Assembly (NCBI RefSeq): GCF_019396325.1
Contig: NZ_JAHKRO010000079.1
Span: 1 to 45,602, forward strand
Source of the DNA: Nonomuraea ceibae
GTDB taxonomy: Bacteria; Actinomycetota; Actinomycetes; Streptosporangiales; Streptosporangiaceae
DNA length: 45,602 nucleotides
Direction: 5' to 3'
How positions within the stretch are numbered: the first letter of the stretch is position 1; each line of letters begins with the position of its first letter. Position numbers and translations under genes: made by a program. Below, one piece after another: positions 35,423 to 42,262 of this stretch. The notes beneath the pieces are model-generated. The model searched no databases, had not been told where the DNA came from, and saw only the letters and a list, made by a program, of their open reading frames with translations.

Positions 35423-36721
35423 TTACGCGTCGACCGTCGCGCCGAGGCGCTGCAGGTCATCGAAGAACCGGGGGTACGTCTGCGCCACGTACTGCGGGTC
35501 CTTGATCGTCAGCCCGGTACGGCTGCGCAGCGCGACCACGCTCATCGCCATGACCACGGCGTGGTCGTAGTGGCTGTCCACGGTGACGCCGCCGGGCACG
35601 CCGGCCGGCGAGCCGTGCACGATCAGCTCGTCCCGCTTCTCGTCGCAGGCGATGCCCGCGCGCTCCAGCTCCCGGCGGAAGTCGCTGATGCGGTCGCACT
35701 CCTTGTAGCGGATGTGCTCGATGTTGTAGAAGCGGCTCGTGCCGTCGGCGTGGGCGGCCAGCGCCGCCAGCGGCAGCACGGCGTCCGGCGCCAGCGAGCC
35801 GTCGAAGTCCAGCGGCCGCAGCTCGCCGCCGCCCTGCACGCGCAGCGTCGAGTCCTCCTCGGTGACGCTGACGCCGATGTCGCGCAGGTAGGCCAGCACC
35901 CCGTCGAGCTCCTCGAGCCGGTGGTGCCGCAGCTCCACCGTCGAGTCGACGCAGGCGGCCACGGCGAGCAGCGCCGCGGTGCTGGCCGGGTCGCTGCCGC
36001 AGACGTAGTGCGCCGGCTGGTAGGCGGTGGCGGCCGGCACCCGGTAGCTCATCATGTCCTCGCTCGCGGCGACCTCGACCCCGGCCGAGCCGAGCACCGT
36101 CAGCGTGGTCCGCACCATCGCCTTGGCCTTGAGCTCGTCCGGGACGCGCACCGACAGGGCGTCGTCGAGGAGCCCGCCGAGGAAGAGCAGGCCGCTGAGG
36201 AACTGGGAGCTGCGCCGGCCGGAGATCTCCACCTCGCCGCCGTGCGCGGCCGAGCCGTCGAGCGTGATCGGCAGGGTGCCCTCCTCGCCCGCCTCGACCA
36301 CGACGCCGAGCGCCCGCAGCGCGTCGACCATCTCCTGGTTGGCCCGGCGGCCGAGGGAGTCGAGGTACGGCGTCATGAACGTGATGCCGCGGTTGCGCGC
36401 GGCGGCGCCCATGAGCAGGCGCAGCACGATGCCGGAGTTGCCGGGGGAGAGGGTCACGCCGTCGTGGAACCTGCCGGGGCCCTCCACCTGGAGGCGGCCG
36501 GGCTCGACGTGCGTCAGGCGCGCGCCGAGCTCCTGGCAGCACTCCATCATCGCCTTGACGTTGTTGCTGGAGGCGACGTTGTCGATGACGCTCGTGCCGG
36601 GGGCGAGGGACGCGGCGAGCACGGCCCTGGCCGAATAGCTCTTGGAGGCCGGCGGGACGACTTCGCCCTTGAGCACCTTGGCCGGGTGGACGTGAAGCTG
36701 CTTGTACTGGAGGAAATCCAT
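35423..36721 (-). CDS. EPSP-synthase-fold protein A, PEP-site residues changed
   Basis: 432 residues; whole length matches 3-phosphoshikimate 1-carboxyvinyltransferase (AroA). By eye against E. coli EPSPS: Lys22, Ser23 and Arg27 are kept (ASKSYSAR, K27/R32), the GNAGT loop is GNSGI, Arg124 is R126, the SSQ triad is 171-173 (RSSQFLSG), Asp313, Lys340, Glu341 and Arg344 are kept at the same numbers (APDAVLP, RYKECDR). But Asn336 is His, Arg386 is Ala (YDHAVV, A388) and Lys411 is Gln (VAQTYPRFF, Q414). Arg386 and Lys411 bind PEP, so shikimate-pathway activity is doubtful. ATG 36721 follows GAAGGA. It lies 99 bases after the second paralogue and before asnB. Confidence 0.88.
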   Translation of the reverse strand: MDFLQYKQLHVHPAKVLKGEVVPPASKSYSARAVLAASLAPGTSVIDNVASSNNVKAMMECCQELGARLTHVEPGRLQVEGPGRFHDGVTLSPGNSGIVLRLLMGAAARNRGITFMTPYLDSLGRRANQEMVDALRALGVVVEAGEEGTLPITLDGSAAHGGEVEISGRRSSQFLSGLLFLGGLLDDALSVRVPDELKAKAMVRTTLTVLGSAGVEVAASEDMMSYRVPAATAYQPAHYVCGSDPASTAALLAVAACVDSTVELRHHRLEELDGVLAYLRDIGVSVTEEDSTLRVQGGGELRPLDFDGSLAPDAVLPLAALAAHADGTSRFYNIEHIRYKECDRISDFRRELERAGIACDEKRDELIVHGSPAGVPGGVTVDSHYDHAVVMAMSVVALRSRTGLTIKDPQYVAQTYPRFFDDLQRLGATVDA

Positions 36722-36741
36722 GGTCCTTCTCAACTCGTCTT

Positions 36742-36755
36742 CGACGGATCCGTCG
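36742..36755. other. 14-bp perfect palindrome in the intergenic gap of the cluster
   Basis: CGACGGATCCGTCG, a self-complementary stretch 21 bases before the EPSPS-like A start. In the transcript it forms a small stem next to the larger hairpin at 36763-36793. Confidence 0.6.
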
Positions 36756-36762
36756 TGAGCCC

Positions 36763-36793
36763 GGCGGCCGGCGCCTGGGTGCGGCCGGCCGCC
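36763..36793 (-). terminator. strong intra-operon hairpin (attenuator or processing site)
   Basis: GGCGGCCGG at 36763-36771 pairs with CCGGCCGCC at 36785-36793, and CGC/GCG extend the stem, leaving a one-base bulge and a 6-base loop. It sits between the two EPSPS-like genes, 27 bases after the stop of the upstream one, with no T-run. It may cause partial termination or protect the upstream mRNA, giving the two paralogues different dosage. Confidence 0.6.
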
Positions 36794-36820
36794 CGGGGTG
36801 ATCTGGCGGTTCTGCTGGAG

Positions 36821-38167
36821 CTAGTTGGCGACCTGCACCCGCGTGTGGCCGGTGACGACGCGCACGCCCAGGCCCTCCATGACCTCCAGGTAGTCGGGGA
36901 AGCTCGCGTGCAGGTGCTGCACTCCCTCGATGGACGTCGGCCGCCGCGCGCCGAGCGCGGCGGTGGCCAGGCTCAGGAAGATGCGGTGGTCACCGTGGCT
37001 GTCGACGGTGACGCCGCCGGCCGGCGCCTGCCGCCCGGCGGTGGCGAACCCGTCCACCTCGCCGTCGGCGCCGTACGTGGGCTCGATCGCGCAGCCCATC
37101 CGGCGCAGCTCCCCGATCATCACCGAGATGCGCGGGCACTTGTGGTTGTTGACCTGAGCCGCGTTGCGCAGCGTCACCTTGGCCTCGACGAACGGCGCGA
37201 TCGCCGCGAGGGTGGGGACGACGGTCGGGATGTTGCCGCCGTCGATCTCTATCGAGGCCGAGCCGGGCGAGGTGCGCCGCAGCCGCAGCTCGCCGCTCAC
37301 CCTGTCGTGCTCGGCACGCACGCCCAGCGCCTCCAGCACCTCGAAGAACTCGGCCTCCGAGCTGAGCGAGGAGCGCTGGTAGCCGGCGACGGCGATCTCG
37401 CCGTGGTCGGCCGTGGCCACCGCGCCGGCCAGGTAGGACAGGGCGGTGAAGTCGGAGGCCACCCGGTGGATGCGCGACTGGTAGGCCGACGGGGTGATCG
37501 TGAACGACCGCCCGTCCTGCTCCACGACCGCGCCCTGCTCCCGCATCATCTGCAGGGTCAGGTCCACGTACCCCTGCCCGACCGGGTCGTCGGTGCAGTC
37601 CACCCGGATCGCGCGGCGGGCCAGCGGCGCGACCAGCAGCACCGCCGTCAGCACCTGCGAGCTGTGCCGCGTGTCGACGGTGGTCCGGCCGCCGAGCCGG
37701 CGGGTGCCGTGGATGCGCACGCGCAGCCGCCGGGAGTCGCTGACGTCCTCGAACCGGCCGCCGAGGTCGCCGATGAACCCCATGTGCTCGCGCACGGGGC
37801 GGGCGAACATCGAGGTGTCGCCCTCGATGACGGTCTCGTGGCTGGACAGGCAGGCCAGCGCGGCGAGCGTACGGAAGTTGAAGGCCGAGCCCGCCACGGG
37901 CACCGGCGCCCGGCCCGCCCGCAGCGACCGGCCGACCCCCGACACGATCAGCTTGCCCGCCTCGTCGTGCAGCACGTCGAGGCCGAACTGCCGGGCCGCC
38001 GTGAACAGCTTCTCCGCCTCCGAGCTCCAGGCCGGGTTCACGATGATGCTCGGCGCGTTGGTCAGCAGGCTGAGCAGAATGGCGCGCTGCATGTGCGGCT
38101 TCGAGTACGGCAGGCGCCCGGTCCCGCCGATGCCGCGTCGTGCCGGATGTATTTCCACCAGGCGCAT
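36821..38167 (-). CDS. EPSP-synthase-fold protein B, catalytic Asp and Glu lost
   Basis: 448 residues, again full-length EPSPS fold (two domains of three beta-alpha-beta repeats). Kept by eye: Lys22 and Arg27 equivalents (YSKPHMQRA, K23/R28), Arg124 (FARPVREH, R123), SSQ 169-171 (RHSSQVLT), Arg344 (R346), His385 and Arg386 (GDHRIFL). Changed: GNAGT reads GSAFN, Asp313 is Thr (NIPTVVP, T315), the Lys340-Glu341 pair reads His342-Lys343, and Lys411 is Ala (HASFPDY, A421). The catalytic acids are therefore missing. ATG 38167 has GAGGGAA 8 bases upstream; an ATG at 38197 is in frame. It is the second gene of the operon, 26 bases after ridA. Confidence 0.85.
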   Translation of the reverse strand: MRLVEIHPARRGIGGTGRLPYSKPHMQRAILLSLLTNAPSIIVNPAWSSEAEKLFTAARQFGLDVLHDEAGKLIVSGVGRSLRAGRAPVPVAGSAFNFRTLAALACLSSHETVIEGDTSMFARPVREHMGFIGDLGGRFEDVSDSRRLRVRIHGTRRLGGRTTVDTRHSSQVLTAVLLVAPLARRAIRVDCTDDPVGQGYVDLTLQMMREQGAVVEQDGRSFTITPSAYQSRIHRVASDFTALSYLAGAVATADHGEIAVAGYQRSSLSSEAEFFEVLEALGVRAEHDRVSGELRLRRTSPGSASIEIDGGNIPTVVPTLAAIAPFVEAKVTLRNAAQVNNHKCPRISVMIGELRRMGCAIEPTYGADGEVDGFATAGRQAPAGGVTVDSHGDHRIFLSLATAALGARRPTSIEGVQHLHASFPDYLEVMEGLGVRVVTGHTRVQVAN

Positions 38168-38193
38168 CGTCGCGCTTCCCTCTTTTCCGGTCA

Positions 38194-38625
38194 TCATGAT
38201 TCCGCGGTGCCCGGTAGTATCGCGGTCGCGGTGATTTCGACGAGGAACTCCGGCTTCACCAGGGCGACGGCCACCGTGGTGTTCACCGGCGTGATGTGCC
38301 CGAAGTACTTCTGGAACGCCCGGGCATAATCGTCGAAATGGGCGAAGTCGGTGAGGTGCGTGGTGGTGCTCACGACGTCCTCGAGCTCCGCGCCGAGGCG
38401 GCGCAGCGAAGTCTGAATTTTCTCGATGATGAATTCCGTCTGGGCGAACGCGTCGTGGCCGACCGCGTTTCCCTCCCCGTCGGCGGCGACGGTTCCCGCG
38501 ATGAACACCTGGTTTCCGATGCGGACGCCGCGGGAGTATCCCATCTGCGGTTCCCAGGGCGACGCGCTGAAGATGATCTTCTTCTCGGACTGCCGGTCCG
38601 CTGCTGCTGTTGCGGTGTTTTCCAT
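38194..38625 (-). CDS. RidA (YjgF/Rid) family protein lacking the catalytic Arg
   Basis: 143 residues, the usual Rid length plus about 15 at the N-terminus. Family features: SPWEPQMGYSRGVRIGNQVF, IAGTVAADGEGN, AQTEFIIEKIQTSLRRLGA and VVSTTTHLTDF. In true RidA enamine/imine deaminases the end reads P-A-R-S with Arg105; here it is TPVNTTVAV, so Asn115 stands in that place, and the later EIEA Glu is ITAT. Such Rid subfamilies are common but mostly of unknown role. ATG 38625 is where homology starts; the open frame extends to 38928. It is the first gene of the cluster, about 268 bases from the predicted transcription start. Confidence 0.88.
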   Translation of the reverse strand: MENTATAAADRQSEKKIIFSASPWEPQMGYSRGVRIGNQVFIAGTVAADGEGNAVGHDAFAQTEFIIEKIQTSLRRLGAELEDVVSTTTHLTDFAHFDDYARAFQKYFGHITPVNTTVAVALVKPEFLVEITATAILPGTAES

Positions 38626-38790
38626 GCTCAACCGTCTGACTTCCCTTGTGAGGTGGTGTTTTCGGGCATGCGTGGGCCCGAGATCGGATAATGCGCGGTG
38701 AAAACTGAGTAACGGCAGGCTCGCGCCGCCGCCGCGCAAAAGAGAAGTGCTTCCGGCGAAATGGGTTCCCTGCGTCATGGGAGCAATTCC

Positions 38791-38806
38791 GGAGCCCCCC
38801 GGCTCC
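38791..38806 (-). promoter_or_regulatory. hairpin in the ridA leader
   Basis: GGAGCC and GGCTCC pair around a 4-base loop. It lies roughly midway in the 268-base untranslated leader predicted for the cluster transcript. No T-run follows, so it is more likely regulatory than a terminator. Confidence 0.4.
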
Positions 38807-38899
38807 ACCCGTCGCCGTGTGGCGCGATCATGTAAAGGAAGATCGCTGGTATTTCCCCCGATGTGCCTCCAGTACCTTGCCGCCCGCTTTCCTTTGGCT

Positions 38900-38928
38900 A
38901 CATAAGTACATGCGGAGACATGAGTCAA
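38900..38928 (-). promoter_or_regulatory. predicted promoter of the EPSPS-like cluster
   Basis: On the minus strand a -35 TTGACT (38928-38923), a 17-base spacer and a -10 TTATGT (38905-38900) form a good housekeeping-type promoter. Transcription would start near 38893 and run into ridA. It is the only such promoter I see for the seven genes. Confidence 0.55.
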
Positions 38929-39033
38929 GGGTCACTCTTCCGGCTTTTGCCCGGCTCAACATCGACATCGGGGCGGAGTGGCGAGAAAGCGCATGTGGAA
39001 GGGTGGTCCGGCACCCGGTTTCGCCGGAGGAGA

Positions 39034-39228
39034 ATGATTTCGGACGGTGACTTACCGGGAAAAGACTCGTCCGGACCGCCCGTGTCGGATCGGCAGTCAG
39101 GCCGGGAGACGGCGAGAATATTTCTTATAATCTTCCGCCGGCGGCCACCTCCGATCCTCCGGACGATCGGACACGTCACCGCGGCAGGGCCGCGCCGGTC
39201 CCCGCCGGGCGGGGTATGCCGGGAGTGA
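39034..39228 (+). CDS. candidate 64-aa small ORF with strong ribosome binding site
   Basis: GGAGGAG (39026-39032) stands directly before ATG 39034. The product begins MISDGDLPGKDSSGPPVSDR, has a short hydrophobic stretch ARIFLIIF and a basic, Pro-rich tail ending PPGGVCRE. A rare TTA codon is at 39052-39054. Codon use is not clearly that of a gene, and the spacing of the binding site is short. It lies between the cluster promoter and the USP gene on the other strand. Possibly a regulated peptide, possibly chance. Confidence 0.3.
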   Translation: MISDGDLPGKDSSGPPVSDRQSGRETARIFLIIFRRRPPPILRTIGHVTAAGPRRSPPGGVCRE

Positions 39229-39337
39229 CCCGCTCGGGACCAATGGCCGGACCTTCCGGGACTTCCTCCTCCTGTGCCGTGCGGGCCGCCGGGGCGAGGC
39301 TGGCGGCGAGAGCCGGCAGGCAGTGAGGAGACGTGAG

Positions 39338-40150
39338 ATGGCCGATCGGATCGTGGTGGGCGTGGACGGGTCGGCGCCGGCGGCCGCGGCGGTGGAATGG
39401 GCGGCGGCCGACGCCCAGCGGCGCGGGCTGGACCTGCGGATCGTGCACGTGTGCGGGCACGAGACGGACGCCGGAGAGACGCTGGAGATCGCCGCCGACC
39501 GGGCGCTCGCGCTGACCCGCGACGTCGAGGTGACCACCGAGTCGCTGCCCGGGCACGCGGCCGACCGGCTCATCGGCGAGTCCGTGACGGCCGACAGCCT
39601 GGTGCTCGGCAGCCGCGGGCTCGGCGGGTTCACCCGGCTGCTGGTCGGCTCGGTGAGCGTCGCCGTGGCCGGGCACGCCGCCGGGCCGGTCGTCGTCGTC
39701 CGCGCCCCGCGCGTGGTCGAGCACGGCAGGGTCGTGGTCGGCTACGACGGCTCGGAGCACTCGCGCGCCGCCATGGAGTACGCCGTCCAGCAGGCGCGCG
39801 CCCGCCAGGCCCAGCTGCACGTGGTCACGTCCTGGCAGATGCCGCCGTTCTTCTCCTCGCACGCCGTCGCGTACACCGGCCTGATCGAGGAGGCGATGGA
39901 GGACGAGGTGCGCATGGCGCGCGAGCGCGTGACGCCCTGGCGGCTGGCCAACCCCGGCCTCGTCATCACCGACGAGCAGTCGCGCATCCACCCGATCTCC
40001 GCCCTCGTCGAGGCGGCCGAGTCGGCCGACCTGGTCGTGGTGGGCTCGCGCGGGCGGGGCGGCTTCGCCTCGGCGCTGCTCGGCTCGGTCAGCCACGGCG
40101 TGCTCCACCACGCGCCGTGCCCGGTCGCCGTGGTCCGGCCGCGCCCATGA
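39338..40150 (+). CDS. universal stress protein, two USP domains
   Basis: 270 residues with two tandem USP domains, about 1-130 and 131-270. Each has the opening strand (RIVVGVDGSAPAAAAVEWAA; RVVVGYDGSEHSRAAMEYAV) and an ATP-binding end: GSRGLGGFTRLLVGSVS and GSRGRGGFASALLGSVSHGV followed by CPVAVVR. Both keep the G-2x-G-9x-G-S/T pattern, so ATP binding is likely. GAGGAG precedes ATG 39338 by 7 bases. In actinobacteria such proteins serve in hypoxia, stationary phase or DosR-like responses. The stop overlaps the flavodoxin-like gene by 4 bases. Confidence 0.94.
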   Translation: MADRIVVGVDGSAPAAAAVEWAAADAQRRGLDLRIVHVCGHETDAGETLEIAADRALALTRDVEVTTESLPGHAADRLIGESVTADSLVLGSRGLGGFTRLLVGSVSVAVAGHAAGPVVVVRAPRVVEHGRVVVGYDGSEHSRAAMEYAVQQARARQAQLHVVTSWQMPPFFSSHAVAYTGLIEEAMEDEVRMARERVTPWRLANPGLVITDEQSRIHPISALVEAAESADLVVVGSRGRGGFASALLGSVSHGVLHHAPCPVAVVRPRP

Positions 40151-40659
40151 GCCCCGTCGCGCTCGTGCTCTACGAGTCCCGGTACGGCAGCACGCGGCTG
40201 ATCGCCGAAGCGGTGGCGGAGGGCCTGGCCACCCGGATGCCGGCCGAGGCGCGCGAGGCCGCCGCCACGCCCGCCCGCCTGGGGGAGGACGTCACGCTCC
40301 TGGTGGTGGGCGCGCCGACGCACGCCTCCCCGATGAGCCGGGCGCCCGTCCCGCGGGGCGGGGGCGTGCGGGAATGGGTGGCCGCGCTCGACCCGCCGCC
40401 GGCCACGCTCGGCTCGGCCGCCTTCGACACCCGCGTGGGCAGGCCCCGCCTGCCCGGCTCGGCCGCCCGCGCGCTGACCAGATCGCTGCGGCGGCTCGGC
40501 GTCAGGTCCGTCGTCCCGGCGCGGAGCTTCGCCGTCACCGCCGCCCAGGGCCCGCCGGCCGAGGGCGAGCTGGACCGTGCCACGCGATGGGGTGAGACCC
40601 TCGCCGCCCGGCACCTACCGGCGGAGCGGGACGCCGCGACCGCCTCCGTGCGCGGCTGA
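40147..40659 (+). CDS. flavodoxin-like protein
   Basis: 170 residues. The FMN phosphate loop is ESRYGSTRLIAEAVAEGL near the N-terminus, followed by the 60s-type loop VVGAPTHASPMSRA and a later strand SAAFDTRVGRPRLPGSAARA. It has the size and order of flavodoxin-domain proteins paired with USPs in actinomycetes. It likely binds FMN and carries electrons or senses redox state. ATG 40147 overlaps the USP stop (ATGA), so the pair is coupled. The Arg-rich end is unlike classical acidic flavodoxins, so the partner is uncertain. Confidence 0.85.
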   Translation: MSPVALVLYESRYGSTRLIAEAVAEGLATRMPAEAREAAATPARLGEDVTLLVVGAPTHASPMSRAPVPRGGGVREWVAALDPPPATLGSAAFDTRVGRPRLPGSAARALTRSLRRLGVRSVVPARSFAVTAAQGPPAEGELDRATRWGETLAARHLPAERDAATASVRG

Positions 40660-40666
40660 GCCTCCG

Positions 40667-42187
40667 CTACAGCAGCGTGGTCATCGCCGCGATCACGAAG
40701 ATCAGCGCGATCGGCCCCAGCACCGCCGACGACACCACGATCGCCCGGTGGCCGGGCAGCAGCCGGGCCAGCGCGTGCGACGCCGCCTGCCGCACCGTCC
40801 CCGCGCCCGGCAGCACGAACAGCCCCAGCGTGAACACGGCCGCCGCCAGCGGCTCCACGTGGCTGGTGCTCAACCGGCCGGTCCAGTGCAGGAAGCTGGA
40901 GGCGGCGATGCCGAGCGCCAGCGACAGCACGACGTGGCCCACCGTCACGAGCACGACCCTGGACAGCGTCCGGCGGTGCTCGCCCAGGAAGTACGCCCCG
41001 GCCCGCAGCGCCACGGACAGCGCCGCCGCGGTCAGCCCGACGCCGACCGGCTTGAGCACGGTCAGCGCCATCAGCGTCACCAGGACGAGCACCCCGGAGA
41101 AGTCGCTGCCGGCCAGGAACCGCCGCAGGTCGAAGGGCTCCCGGGGCGGCGACGGGCGCTCGGGCTCCGGCCGCTCGGCATGCACCGTCGGCGCGGGCGC
41201 GGCCACGGGGCCGGCCGGCGCGTACCGGACCGGCGGGAGCAGGTCGGAGACCGTGTCCAAGGCCCGCGTACGGTCCGCCCGCCCCGGCTCGGCCCGCACG
41301 GGCTCGGCACGCCAGGGCTCCGGGCGCACGGGCACCCGGCTTACGGGCTCCGGGCTTGGAGGCACCGGGCGCACCGGCTCCGCGCGCCCGCCCGGGTCGA
41401 GCGCCCCGGCCATCCGCAGCAGCTCCCGCGCGCTGGGCCGCGCCGCCGGATCGACCTGGAGCGCCCGGCTCAGCCAGCCCCGCAGCCACGCCGGGGCCCG
41501 GTCGATCTGCGCCCGGCCTTCCAGCGTGTTGAAGCAGACCGCCTCGAACGTCCCCGTCCCGAACGGCGGCAGCCCCGTAGCGGCGAAGAACACCGTCGAG
41601 GCCAGCGCGTGCACGTCGGCCGCCGGCGTGATCACCGAGCCCCGGATGATCTCCGGAGCCAGGTAGCCGGGCGTGCCGACGAACATCCCGGACTGCGTCA
41701 GCCGGGCCGCGTTCACCAGGTGGGCGATGCCGAAGTCGATCACCAGCGGCTCGTCCCCGACCAGCATGACGTTGGACGGCTTGAGGTCGCGGTGGATGAC
41801 GCCGGCCTCGTGGATGTCCACCAGCGCCTGGCACAGCTTCCTGGCCAGCGCGACGACCTCACCGGCCCCCAGCGGGCCCCGGTCCAGGATCGTCGCCTCC
41901 AGCGTGCGCCCCGGGGCGAACCGCGTCACCACGTACGGGGTGCCGCCCGTCAGCTCCGCGTCGAGCGTCTCGGCCACGTACCGGCTGCGCACCCGCCGCA
42001 TGGTCTCCACCTCGCGGACCAGCCGGTCGCGCGCCTTCAGGTCGGCCGCCACGTGCGGGTGCAACACCTTGATCGCGACTTGCCGGCCCGCGCCGTCGAG
42101 TCCGAGATGGACGACTCCCATGCCGCCCTCGCCGATCTTCTCGATCAGCCGGTACGGGCCCAGATGCTCCTGCGTCCGCGTGCTCAT
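40667..42187 (-). CDS. serine/threonine protein kinase with multipass C-terminus
   Basis: 506 residues. Kinase domain 1-270: GEGGMG loop (19-24), Lys40 in VAIK, catalytic loop IHRDLKPSN with Asp134, DFG 151-153, activation segment GTPGYLAPE. Then a Pro/Arg/Glu-rich linker of about 85 residues with repeated EPVR-like units, then four hydrophobic segments (from about 355: GVLVLVTLMALTVLKPVGVG ... VLVTVGHVVLSLALGIAAS ... PLAAAVFTLGLFVLPGAG ... AIVVSSAVLGPIALIFVIAA). Instead of the common single segment plus external sensor it ends in a bundle in the membrane. Convergent with the flavodoxin-like gene, 7 bases apart. Substrates unknown. Confidence 0.95.
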   Translation of the reverse strand: MSTRTQEHLGPYRLIEKIGEGGMGVVHLGLDGAGRQVAIKVLHPHVAADLKARDRLVREVETMRRVRSRYVAETLDAELTGGTPYVVTRFAPGRTLEATILDRGPLGAGEVVALARKLCQALVDIHEAGVIHRDLKPSNVMLVGDEPLVIDFGIAHLVNAARLTQSGMFVGTPGYLAPEIIRGSVITPAADVHALASTVFFAATGLPPFGTGTFEAVCFNTLEGRAQIDRAPAWLRGWLSRALQVDPAARPSARELLRMAGALDPGGRAEPVRPVPPSPEPVSRVPVRPEPWRAEPVRAEPGRADRTRALDTVSDLLPPVRYAPAGPVAAPAPTVHAERPEPERPSPPREPFDLRRFLAGSDFSGVLVLVTLMALTVLKPVGVGLTAAALSVALRAGAYFLGEHRRTLSRVVLVTVGHVVLSLALGIAASSFLHWTGRLSTSHVEPLAAAVFTLGLFVLPGAGTVRQAASHALARLLPGHRAIVVSSAVLGPIALIFVIAAMTTLL

Positions 42188-42262
42188 TCCCGACGTCTTC
42201 CTCCTTGCTCCGGCAGCGCCCCCGCCTTGGACATTAAGCGACGACCGGCGCCGGCGCGGCGT

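Larger units (their letters stand above)
38626..39337. other. 712-base gap: cluster promoter, leader and USP upstream region
   Basis: The longest stretch without a sure gene, with visibly lower GC than the flanking genes. It holds the minus-strand promoter at 38900-38928, a GGAGCC-CCCC-GGCTCC hairpin (38791-38806) in the leader of ridA, an isolated TATAAT at 39126-39131 on the plus strand (no good -35), and the small ORF at 39034. Other open frames here look like noise. Confidence 0.6.

Noticed and set aside
35423..38167. ordinary shikimate-pathway aroA duplicated
   Set aside because: Both copies have lost several PEP-site or catalytic residues, and no other shikimate gene is near.
29316..38625. 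nikkomycin/polyoxin-type nucleoside cluster
   Set aside because: Has EPSPS-like and ATP-grasp genes, but none of the radical SAM, aminotransferase, oxygenase or Nik-type partner genes.
38863..39228. 121-residue plus-strand frame in the cluster promoter region
   Set aside because: Only its last 64 codons follow a ribosome binding site; the upstream part overlaps the predicted promoter and looks random.
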